5,931 nt of DNA, taken from positions 1 to 5,931 of the forward strand of contig JALTBU010000138.1 of NCBI GenBank assembly GCA_027008345.1, in the 5' to 3' direction. Shown here in pieces: positions 1 to 5,633 of this stretch (the first letter of the stretch is position 1; every line of letters starts with the position of its first letter). This DNA comes from Nautiliaceae bacterium (GTDB lineage: Bacteria; Campylobacterota; Campylobacteria; Campylobacterales; Nautiliaceae). A model generated the notes under the pieces. It saw only the letters and a list, made by a program, of their open reading frames with translations, ran no database searches and was not told where the DNA came from. The position numbers and the translations under genes are program-made.

Positions 1-1037
1 TAAAGCATATGAGTAACAAAAGCATAATCCGCGCTGCTTTTTGGTGCTAATGCTCCATATGGTGCAAATCTCTCATCATTTGCAAGAGTTGGGTCATCTT
101 TTCCTTTCCATTTTGCACTAAAAGGAGGATTGGCTACAATAGCCTCTGCTTTTAAATCAGGAAATTTATCATCTGTTAAGGTATCACCTTGACGAATAGT
201 AAAATTTTTATAATGAATGCCGTGAAGCAGCATATTCATTCTTGCAAGGTTGTAAGTGGTTCTATTTAATTCCTGTCCGTAAAAGTGCCCTATTTTTGAA
301 TAATGTCTTGGTCTAATGAGTAATGAACCACTCCCACAGGTTGGGTCATAGATAGATTTGATTTCTTTTTTATTTAAAGTAACAATTTGAGCAAGGATTT
401 TACTAATCTCGGCTGGTGTATAAAATTCTCCTCCTTTTTTACCAGCTCCTGCTGCAAATTCTCCAATTAAATATTCATAAGCATCTCCTAATATATCACT
501 TTTTGGATTTCTTATATCAAAATCTATTTTAGAAAGATGTTTAAATATATCTACAATAAGAGCATTTTTTTCATTTTCACCTTTACCAAGTTTTGGTGAA
601 GTTAAATCTACATCTTCAAATAGTCCTATAAAATCCTCTTCACTATCTTTTCCAAATGTTCTATTTTCTATTGCATTAAGGGCATTTTTTAAATCCTCTA
701 AAATAAACTCACTTCTATTTGCTTTTCTAACAAGATAGTTAAATAATTCATTAGGTTTTAAGAAAAATCCAAGCGAATCCATTGAAGCAGTTTCAATTTC
801 TTTAATATATTCATCATAATTTTCAATATTTTCATTTAAATCAATATATTCAATTCCAAGTTCTTGTTTTAATCCAAGTTCTTCATTTACATACATTTCT
901 TGTTTTTCGCTAAGGTATTTATAGAATATAAAGCCTAAAATATAATTTTTATATTCATCTGCATTCATTTTCCCACGAAGCAAATCGGCAATATTCCAAA
1001 GCTCTCTCATTAAAATGCGTTTTTGCTCATTACTCAC
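1..1037 (-). CDS. hsdM: Type I restriction-modification DNA methyltransferase subunit HsdM (N-terminal 345 residues, cut by window edge)
   Basis: This is the M subunit of a type I restriction-modification system, which with HsdS places N6-methyladenine on the recognition site. Read on the minus strand from a GTG at 1037, the frame is open for 345 codons and leaves the window. The family is usually about 500 residues or more, so roughly the last third is missing. The N-terminal helical domain covers about residues 5-170. It is followed by GGEFYTP (202-208), the SAM-binding motif I DPTCGSGSLL (231-240) and the catalytic motif IV NPPF (303-306), which is typical of N6-adenine enzymes. The GTG start is preferred because AAAGGG (1045-1050) lies 7 nt upstream. 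The next in-frame ATG is codon 10, and no good earlier start exists. The hsdS and hsdR partners would be expected beyond the left edge. The visible part shows no stop or frameshift. Confidence 0.95.
   Translation of the reverse strand, partial: MSNEQKRILMRELWNIADLLRGKMNADEYKNYILGFIFYKYLSEKQEMYVNEELGLKQELGIEYIDLNENIENYDEYIKEIETASMDSLGFFLKPNELFNYLVRKANRSEFILEDLKNALNAIENRTFGKDSEEDFIGLFEDVDLTSPKLGKGENEKNALIVDIFKHLSKIDFDIRNPKSDILGDAYEYLIGEFAAGAGKKGGEFYTPAEISKILAQIVTLNKKEIKSIYDPTCGSGSLLIRPRHYSKIGHFYGQELNRTTYNLARMNMLLHGIHYKNFTIRQGDTLTDDKFPDLKAEAIVANPPFSAKWKGKDDPTLANDERFAPYGALAPKSSADYAFVTHML
855..890 (-). repeat. Two-copy 18-bp imperfect tandem repeat inside hsdM
   Basis: Two adjacent 18-bp units (855-872 and 873-890) match at 15 of 18 positions, including an identical 11-bp run TCCAAGTTCTT at 855-865 and 873-883. 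The period is six codons, so the frame is kept. On the coding strand it gives a doubled x-x-x-E-L-G pattern at about residues 50-61 of HsdM. It looks like a small in-frame duplication in the helical N-terminal domain. Confidence 0.6.
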
Positions 1038-1058
1038 TGTTTGACCCTTTTTTATGAA

Positions 1059-1067
1059 ATAATATCA
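1059..1067 (-). promoter_or_regulatory. Candidate extended -10 promoter for hsdM
   Basis: On the minus strand the 37-bp gap between the bioC-like stop and the hsdM GTG contains TGA-TATTAT. This is a TGn extension plus a hexamer with five of six consensus bases. Transcription would begin near 1052, giving a leader of about 15 nt that includes the AAAGGG ribosome binding site. There is no clear -35 box, which is normal for Campylobacterota sigma-70 promoters. The geometry resembles the secG promoter. In such AT-rich DNA a chance match remains possible. Confidence 0.45.
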
Positions 1068-1074
1068 AATATAA

Positions 1075-1722
1075 TTAACTCCTAAACACCACAATTTCAA
1101 ACTCCAAAAAATTAATCGGAAAGTCTTTTAAAAAATTTTTAATATCTTTAATATTTGCTTTTACCCCTGCATTTACACCTGAGTATTTTATATATTCAAA
1201 TATCTGTTTTGGAGAATCAAATTCAATTTTGTAATTTAATATTTCAGTTTTTGGAGTGAGAATTTTAGCTGAATTTAAAATCTTTTCTTTTGAATGGATA
1301 GGGGAATTTATATTTAGATGTTTATGAAAAGTTTTGAATGTATTAGATGTAAATATTGCCAAAAGATAATCTTTTTTTAAATTTTTAATTTCATTAAATA
1401 CAAAATCCAAGTCTTTTGCCCATTGAAGTGCGGAAAATGAGACAATCTGCTCAAAATCATATTTTTTAATTTCCTCAAAACACTCTTTTGTATTAAAATC
1501 AAGTTTTAAACTGTTACAAGGGTTTAGTTTTAACATATTTTCACTGCTGTCAATCCCTAAATAAAAATCAAATTTTTTATATTTACATAATCCTTCGCTT
1601 CCACAGCCCAAATCTATAATTTTTGATTTTAAAAAAGGCAGATATTTTTTGATAATACGCTTTTGAATAATATTGTATCTGCCATATGTATAGGCAAATT
1701 TTTCGAAACTCTTTAATCCCAT
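1075..1722 (-). CDS. bioC: BioC-like SAM-dependent methyltransferase (probable malonyl-ACP O-methyltransferase)
   Basis: This is a class I SAM-dependent methyltransferase of 215 residues. Motif I is IDLGCG (36-41), and the acidic residue after strand beta-2 is D58 in LGID. The segment SFSALQWAKDLD (95-106) matches the AxQW...L signature of BioC, and the N-terminal SFEKFAYTYGRYN also fits. BioC methylates malonyl-ACP so that fatty-acid synthesis can build the pimeloyl chain of biotin. This protein is shorter than typical BioC (about 250), and no other biotin gene is in the window, so the exact substrate is inferred. The ATG at 1722 has only a weak GGG ribosome binding site 5 nt upstream. The gene diverges from secG across 49 bp and lies 37 bp upstream of hsdM on the same strand. 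I see no strong promoter of its own on the minus strand. An unrelated small-molecule methyltransferase is the main alternative. Confidence 0.75.
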   Translation of the reverse strand: MGLKSFEKFAYTYGRYNIIQKRIIKKYLPFLKSKIIDLGCGSEGLCKYKKFDFYLGIDSSENMLKLNPCNSLKLDFNTKECFEEIKKYDFEQIVSFSALQWAKDLDFVFNEIKNLKKDYLLAIFTSNTFKTFHKHLNINSPIHSKEKILNSAKILTPKTEILNYKIEFDSPKQIFEYIKYSGVNAGVKANIKDIKNFLKDFPINFLEFEIVVFRS

Positions 1723-1742
1723 TTTTTCCCGTTTTTAAATTG

Positions 1743-1751
1743 TGATATAAT
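1743..1751 (+). promoter_or_regulatory. Extended -10 promoter of the secG operon
   Basis: TGA-TATAAT is a perfect -10 hexamer with a TGn extension, lying in the 49-bp gap between the divergent bioC-like gene and secG. Transcription should start near 1758, leaving a leader of about 14 nt before the secG ATG. No TTGACA-like -35 is present, only a T-rich stretch upstream, which matches the usual vegetative promoter of Campylobacterota. It probably drives the whole block from secG to the MFS gene. Confidence 0.7.
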
Positions 1752-1771
1752 TCTACCAAAAAAGGTAATTA

Positions 1772-2089
1772 ATGATCAGCGTATTTTTTGCTATTCAAAT
1801 AGTACTTGCAATTATACTTATAATTCTTGCACTTCTTAACAAATCAAGCTCAATGGGATTTGGCACATATGCAAGCAGTAACGATTCAGTTTTTGGTGCA
1901 AAAGGACCAATGGATTTCTTAACAAAGGCAACTATTACAGTTGGATTTTTATTGGTTCTTAACACATTAACGCTTGTATATCTATACAACAAACAAGCAA
2001 ATACATCAGTAGTGGATGAGGTAAAAGTTCAAAAAACAACAACTGCTCCTAAAAACGTTCCAAGCGTTCCGTCTATCCCTTCAAAATGA
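1772..2089 (+). CDS. secG: Preprotein translocase subunit SecG
   Basis: SecG is the small membrane subunit of the SecYEG channel that exports unfolded proteins across the inner membrane. The 105-residue protein has the expected two membrane helices (about 3-22 and 53-73). They are joined by a loop with the family pattern SNDSVFGAKGP (36-46). The C-terminal tail, from about residue 75, is low in complexity and rich in Thr, Pro, Ser and Lys (TTTAPK, VPSVPSIPSK). It is probably disordered, and such tails are common in longer SecG proteins. The ATG lies about 14 nt after the predicted transcription start, with AAAGG as a modest ribosome binding site. It is the first gene of the plus-strand block, and its TGA overlaps the next gene's ATG by 4 nt (ATGA), suggesting coupled translation. 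Confidence 0.95.
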   Translation: MISVFFAIQIVLAIILIILALLNKSSSMGFGTYASSNDSVFGAKGPMDFLTKATITVGFLLVLNTLTLVYLYNKQANTSVVDEVKVQKTTTAPKNVPSVPSIPSK

Positions 2090-3009
2090 AAAAATTAATT
2101 CTTTTTTTTCTGCCTTTATGGCTTTTGGCAGAAGCTCATATATTTGTTTTACACAGAGTTGATGATTTTAGATACCCCACTACTGATATATCATCAAAAC
2201 TGCTTGAAAAAGACATCAAATATCTTCTTAAAAACAATTATAAAATTGTAAAACTTTCTACTCTTGTAAAAAGAATGGAAAACAATCAAAGCATAGACAA
2301 ATATGTTGTATTTACAATTGACGATTCTTTTAAAAGTTTTTATAAAAACGGACTTCCGGTATTTAGGAAATACCATATTCCATTTACACTTTTTGTATAT
2401 ACCGAATCAGCGGATAAACATTATGGTGATTATATGAGCTGGAAACAGCTAAAAGATACCGCAAAATACGGAGAGCTTGGGGTTCACAGCTATGCACACC
2501 CTCATCTTGCAAAACTCAGCAACAAACAAATCATCGAAGATACACAAAAAGCAATAAATTCATTTAAAAAACATTTAGGATATGTCCCTGATATGTATGC
2601 GTATCCGTATGGTGAATATGACAAAAGAGTTAAAAAAATAATAAATAGATATTTTGATATTATATGTAATCAAAACGCTGGGGCAGTAAACAACCAAACA
2701 CCATTAAATGACATTGACAGAATTGCAATCACAGGAGATGTAAATATTGCAAGAAAACTTAAAATTGGTATTTTAAATGTTAAAAACCTTCAAATCAAAA
2801 GAAATAACAATGATATAAAAGAGATAAGCGGATATATAAAATATCCTTATGCTTATATCTACATCACAAAACTTGGATGGAAAAGAATAAAAACAGATAA
2901 TGGATATTTTGATTATAAACCTGATTTCAACCTAAAAAAATACAGAAACAGAGTTATCATAAGATATAATAATAAAATCAAAACAAAATTAATATTAAAG
3001 GAGGAGTAA
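2086..3009 (+). CDS. Secreted polysaccharide deacetylase (CE4 / NodB-homology family)
   Basis: This 307-residue protein is an exported glycan deacetylase that would remove acetyl groups from N-acetylated sugars, in peptidoglycan or an exopolysaccharide. A Sec signal peptide covers residues 1-17, with a hydrophobic core and an A-E-A cleavage site before H18. The NodB domain then shows motif 1 as TIDDS (77-81; the usual form is TFDDG, and both Asp are kept), motif 2 as HSYAH (metal-binding H134 and H138) and motif 3 as AYPYG (172-176). The N-terminal part (18-65) resembles the PgaB subgroup. Residues from about 222 to 307 form an extra Lys/Tyr/Asn-rich, beta-strand-like domain of unknown role. 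The start overlaps the secG stop by 4 nt, and the TAA shares one base with the frr ATG. The natural substrate cannot be read from the sequence. Confidence 0.88.
   Translation: MKKLILFFLPLWLLAEAHIFVLHRVDDFRYPTTDISSKLLEKDIKYLLKNNYKIVKLSTLVKRMENNQSIDKYVVFTIDDSFKSFYKNGLPVFRKYHIPFTLFVYTESADKHYGDYMSWKQLKDTAKYGELGVHSYAHPHLAKLSNKQIIEDTQKAINSFKKHLGYVPDMYAYPYGEYDKRVKKIINRYFDIICNQNAGAVNNQTPLNDIDRIAITGDVNIARKLKIGILNVKNLQIKRNNNDIKEISGYIKYPYAYIYITKLGWKRIKTDNGYFDYKPDFNLKKYRNRVIIRYNNKIKTKLILKEE
2998..3004 (+). promoter_or_regulatory. Consensus Shine-Dalgarno site of frr
   Basis: AAGGAGG is a full-length match to the anti-Shine-Dalgarno sequence, placed 4 nt before the frr ATG inside the last codons of the deacetylase gene. 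It is the strongest ribosome binding site in the window. It would let frr be translated well even though the upstream reading frame ends on top of its start codon. Confidence 0.8.
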
Positions 3010-3563
3010 TGAACGAAGTTTTTGAATTTGCAAAAGATCATATGAATAAAAGTATAGAGGTATTAAAAAAAGATTTAAACACACTAAGAACCGGAAGAGT
3101 TTCAATCCACGTGCTTGACGGAGTTAAAGTTGAATATTACGGCGCGCCAACACCGCTTAATCAGGTGGCAAACATTAATGCAGTTGACGCAACTACAATT
3201 GTAGTAAGTCCTTGGGATAAATCTATTATGAAAGATGTAGAAAAAGCTATTCAAGAAGCAAATGTAGGTGCAAATCCTAACAATGACGGTCAGGATATAA
3301 AATTATATTTCCCACCAATGACAGAAGAAGAGAGAAAAAAACAGGCAAAAAAAGCAAAAGAATTTGGTGAAAAAGCAAAAATTGCCATAAGAAATGTAAG
3401 ACGCGAAGCAAACGACAAAATCAAAAAAATGTTTAAAAATAAAGAAATTACTGAAGATGAAGAAAGACAGGGGCTTGAAAAAGTTCAAAACATTACTGAT
3501 GAATTCGTAGCAAAAGTTGATGATATAGTAAATAAAAAAATCGATGATGTAATGAAAGTATAA
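3009..3563 (+). CDS. frr: Ribosome recycling factor
   Basis: RRF works in the cytoplasm with EF-G to split the post-termination ribosome and free mRNA and tRNA. The 184-residue length is essentially the family norm (about 185). Conserved stretches include LRTGR (26-30), VEYYGAPTPLNQVANI (41-56), the NDGQDIKLYFPPMTEEERKK region (92-111) and RNVRREANDKIKK (128-140), which carries the conserved arginines. The lysine- and glutamate-rich C-terminal half is the long helix of the three-helix bundle. The ATG shares its A with the TAA of the deacetylase gene and is preceded by a consensus Shine-Dalgarno site. A TATAAT at 2965-2970 could be an internal promoter, but it has no TGn extension and may be chance. 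The 3' end forms part of the inverted repeat in front of pyrE. Confidence 0.97.
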   Translation: MNEVFEFAKDHMNKSIEVLKKDLNTLRTGRVSIHVLDGVKVEYYGAPTPLNQVANINAVDATTIVVSPWDKSIMKDVEKAIQEANVGANPNNDGQDIKLYFPPMTEEERKKQAKKAKEFGEKAKIAIRNVRREANDKIKKMFKNKEITEDEERQGLEKVQNITDEFVAKVDDIVNKKIDDVMKV

Positions 3564-3570
3564 TTACATC
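3546..3570 (+). promoter_or_regulatory. 8-bp inverted repeat around a TATAAT box, between frr and pyrE
   Basis: GATGTAAT (3546-3553) and ATTACATC (3563-3570) are perfect inverted copies separated by 9 nt and spanning the frr stop codon. One more T-G pair could be added outside. A consensus TATAAT (3559-3564) sits between and partly on the arms, with 21 nt to the pyrE ATG, nearly the spacing seen at secG (20 nt). The element could be an mRNA hairpin ending just before the pyrE ribosome binding site, or an operator on an internal pyrE promoter. It is not a normal terminator because no T-run follows. The TATAAT lacks the TGn extension. Confidence 0.45.
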
Positions 3571-3585
3571 GGAAAAGAGTAAAAA

Positions 3586-4203
3586 ATGGGAAATCTAAAC
3601 GTAAAAGAAGTTTATGAAAAACACGGGGCTTTATTAAAAGGTCATTTTCTACTTAGCAGCGGTAAACACAGTGAATATTATCTTCAAAGCGCAAGGGTTT
3701 TAGAATATCCTGAAGTTGCAGAAGTTTTAGCAAAAGAACTTGCAAAACAGATAATAGAAGCTGGAATCAAAGTTGATACGGTATGTTCTCCTGCAATAGG
3801 AGGACTTCTTGCAGGATATGAGCTTGCTCGTGCTCTTGGAGTTAGATTTATTTTTACTGAGAGAGTTAAAGGGGAAATGACTCTAAGACGTGGTTTTGAA
3901 GTAAAGCCTGGAGAAAAAGTATTAATTTGTGAAGATATTATCACAACCGGTGGAAGTGCCATGGAAGCAGCAAGAGAAATTGAAAAAAGAGGCGGTGAAG
4001 TTGTAGGTTTTGCAGCTATTGCCAATAGGGGAGTATGTAAAAGAGTAAATGGCAAAACTGAAAGAAAACCTGAATGCAAACTCCCAGCTGATAAACCTCT
4101 TTTTGCTTTGGAAGATTTTGATTTTGAAGTATATGAACCTGAAAACTGCCCTATGTGCAAAGCAGGAAGCACTCCGGTAAAACCCGGAAGCAGAGGAAAC
4201 TGA
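3586..4203 (+). CDS. pyrE: Orotate phosphoribosyltransferase
   Basis: This enzyme joins orotate to PRPP to make orotidine 5'-phosphate, the fifth step of de novo pyrimidine synthesis. The 205-residue protein has the PRPP-binding motif VLICEDIITTGGS (112-124). It also has the FLLSSGKHSEYYLQ segment (21-34), SPAIGGLLAG (68-77) and the mobile catalytic loop region around TERVKGEMTLRRGF (91-104). The C-terminus carries NCPMCKAG and VKPGSR (187-203), an end form I recall from many OPRTs. C188 and C191, with C151 and C164, could make a small metal or disulfide site, though this is not shown. The ribosome binding site is AAGAG (3575-3579), 6 nt before the ATG. The stop overlaps the start of the HIT gene by one base. 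G+C appears locally higher than in the neighbouring membrane-protein gene. Confidence 0.96.
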   Translation: MGNLNVKEVYEKHGALLKGHFLLSSGKHSEYYLQSARVLEYPEVAEVLAKELAKQIIEAGIKVDTVCSPAIGGLLAGYELARALGVRFIFTERVKGEMTLRRGFEVKPGEKVLICEDIITTGGSAMEAAREIEKRGGEVVGFAAIANRGVCKRVNGKTERKPECKLPADKPLFALEDFDFEVYEPENCPMCKAGSTPVKPGSRGN

Positions 4204-4595
4204 TGGACTGTCCTCTTTGTAAAAGGGAAAATGAAAATATTATTTTTGAAAATGAACTTTTTAGAATTATTTTAGTTGATGAAATCCCGGGATATATAAG
4301 GGTAATTACACAAAAACATATTAAAGAATATAGCGATTTAAATGATAATGAAGCTGTAAAAATTATGCTTGCCGTTAAAAAAATAGAAAAAGCAATGCTT
4401 GACTTTTTAAACCCGGACAAGATAAATATAGCAACTCTGGGAAATATGGTACCTCATCTTCATATTCATATTATCCCAAGATATATAAACGACCCTTGGT
4501 GGCCCGGGGCTACATTTTGCGAGAGAAAAAGAGATTTTAGCTATCCTCCTTTTGATGAAAAAAAATACAAAGAAGCAATAAAAAATTGTTTTTAG
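4203..4595 (+). CDS. HIT-family (histidine triad) nucleotide hydrolase
   Basis: HIT proteins hydrolyse or transfer nucleotidyl groups, for example from adenosine phosphoramidates or dinucleoside polyphosphates. The 130-residue product has the triad HLHIHII (85-91), whose middle histidine H87 would be the nucleophile. It is followed by DPWWPG (97-102), typical of the proteobacterial branch. An N-terminal CPLC (C3, C6) may be half of a metal site, as seen in some HIT proteins. The start is placed at the ATG at 4203, because MDCPLC is the conserved beginning and AGAGGA (4192-4197) lies 5 nt upstream. The longer in-frame start at 4155 would add 16 basic residues and overlap pyrE by 49 nt. The gene is coupled to pyrE through TGATG and overlaps the transporter by 10 nt. 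The physiological substrate is unknown. Confidence 0.92.
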   Translation: MDCPLCKRENENIIFENELFRIILVDEIPGYIRVITQKHIKEYSDLNDNEAVKIMLAVKKIEKAMLDFLNPDKINIATLGNMVPHLHIHIIPRYINDPWWPGATFCERKRDFSYPPFDEKKYKEAIKNCF

Positions 4596-5620
4596 CCCTC
4601 CTTCTTTTTTATTTTCTTTTTTTTGCACTTATAGGTGATTATGTAATATTTATGCCAAAACTCTTTTCTAAATTTTTTACACCGACTCAAATAGGTATAA
4701 TATTTTCAATGATGCCAATTGCAAGATTTTTAACGCCTTTCATTTTTATAAAAAAGCCTTTGACAAAAAGAGATTATATTTTAAGCATTATCACAGCCGT
4801 TTTATCTTCTTTTTTAGTTTTAAGTCATAATTTTTATCTTTTATTAACCGCATTTTTCATGCTTGGCGCTTCTTTTGCCATTCTTTTCCCATACATTGAA
4901 GCAATAGCCATAGAAAAACTCTCTACAAAATACGGAAAAGCCAGAGTAATGGGCTCAATCGGCTTTATGCTGTACGGAATTATATTTTCATACCTCAAAA
5001 TCAATCATCTTATAAGTTTTATAATTTTAATGCTTTTAACAGCAATGAGTGCAATGTATTTCAAAGAAGATAAAACAATTAAAAAAAGCTCATCAGGAAA
5101 AATATCTTTCTTAAAAGATTATAAATTCTGGCTTGGGGTTGTATTTTTACAGATAAGTTTCGGGGGGTTTTATAACTTTTTTACAATTTATCTCATAAAT
5201 CACGGAATTGATAAAAAATATGTTGGGTGGCTGTGGGGTATAGGTGTTACGGCGGAAATTATCGTATTTTTGATAGGACACAGATTTTTACATAAACTCA
5301 AACCCCTCAAATGGATGAAAATTTCAATACTTTTAACATCTATAAGATGGCTTATGTTATGGCTTTTTGCAAATTCACTTTTGCTTATTTCAGCATCCCA
5401 GATTATACATGCTTTTTCATTTGCTATATTTCATACATCAGCACTTTTATATATAAACAAAAAATACGAAAACAAAACACTTGCCCAGCAGTTTTATGCT
5501 GGAATAGGTTATGGACTTGCGGCATTTTTAGGAAGTATTATTTCAGGATTTTTATACGGGGAAAATCTGTTTTTATATGAATCGCTTATTGCTCTGTTTG
5601 GATTTTTGATTATGTTATAA
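4586..5620 (+). CDS. MFS transporter of the HcaT-like (MFS_1_like) group
   Basis: This is a 344-residue inner-membrane secondary transporter with about twelve predicted helices (roughly 2-24, 34-56, 63-79, 82-104, 119-137, 140-158, 181-203, 212-234, 243-261, 264-288, 301-324 and 328-344). The half-way loop (about 159-180) is charged. YGKARVMGSIGF (116-127) and YVGWLWGIGVTAEI (212-225) match patterns of the 3-phenylpropionate permease HcaT group, but the substrate cannot be assigned. The start is a TTG. An in-frame stop lies at 4556-4558, the stretch to 4586 holds no ATG, GTG or TTG, and the first internal Met (residue 23) would remove helix 1. The upstream AAGAAG is a weak ribosome binding site, so translation probably depends on coupling to the HIT gene, which it overlaps by 10 nt. 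The protein ends right after helix 12, slightly shorter than usual, but looks intact. Confidence 0.88.
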   Translation: MFLALLLFYFLFFALIGDYVIFMPKLFSKFFTPTQIGIIFSMMPIARFLTPFIFIKKPLTKRDYILSIITAVLSSFLVLSHNFYLLLTAFFMLGASFAILFPYIEAIAIEKLSTKYGKARVMGSIGFMLYGIIFSYLKINHLISFIILMLLTAMSAMYFKEDKTIKKSSSGKISFLKDYKFWLGVVFLQISFGGFYNFFTIYLINHGIDKKYVGWLWGIGVTAEIIVFLIGHRFLHKLKPLKWMKISILLTSIRWLMLWLFANSLLLISASQIIHAFSFAIFHTSALLYINKKYENKTLAQQFYAGIGYGLAAFLGSIISGFLYGENLFLYESLIALFGFLIML

Positions 5621-5621
5621 T
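5613..5621 (+). promoter_or_regulatory. Extended -10 promoter candidate for the ATPase gene at the right edge
   Basis: TGT-TATAAT is a perfect hexamer with a TGn extension and overlaps the MFS stop codon. Transcription would start near 5628. That leaves only about 6 nt before the ATG at 5634 but about 21 nt before the TTG at 5649, which has AAGGGGAG in front. It could let the ATPase gene be expressed apart from the secG block. Confidence 0.5.
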
Positions 5622-5633
5622 TAAATCAAGTTT

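Noticed and set aside
120..131. AAAGGAGGATTG on the plus strand, resembling a ribosome binding site with a TTG start
   Set aside because: It is the complement of the NPPFS codons of hsdM, and the frame from the TTG closes after about 20 codons.
422..436. AAGGAGGAG ribosome-binding-like sequence on the minus strand inside hsdM
   Set aside because: It encodes the conserved Lys-Gly-Gly-Glu of motif GGEFYTP and is not followed by a start codon at a suitable distance.
2358..2374. Perfect 7-bp hairpin GGTATTT-AGG-AAATACC
   Set aside because: It lies inside the deacetylase coding region, encodes ordinary residues and has no T-run or boundary, so it is probably chance.
3684..4172. Long open frame on the minus strand opposite pyrE
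   Set aside because: It is antisense to a clearly conserved pyrE, its product is Ser/Pro-rich without a recognisable motif, and it has no context.
4155..4202. Upstream ATG as start of the HIT gene, adding 16 residues
   Set aside because: It would overlap pyrE by 49 nt and add a basic, non-conserved leader. The ATG at 4203 has a good ribosome binding site and begins at the conserved MDCPLC.
4696..4701. TATAAT inside the MFS gene as a promoter
   Set aside because: It has no TGn extension and no gene start nearby. It shows how often the hexamer arises by chance in this AT-rich DNA.
5311..5580. Overlapping 89-codon frame inside the transporter gene
   Set aside because: It is out of frame with a conserved membrane protein, and its Cys/Phe/Tyr-rich translation is typical of a shadow frame.
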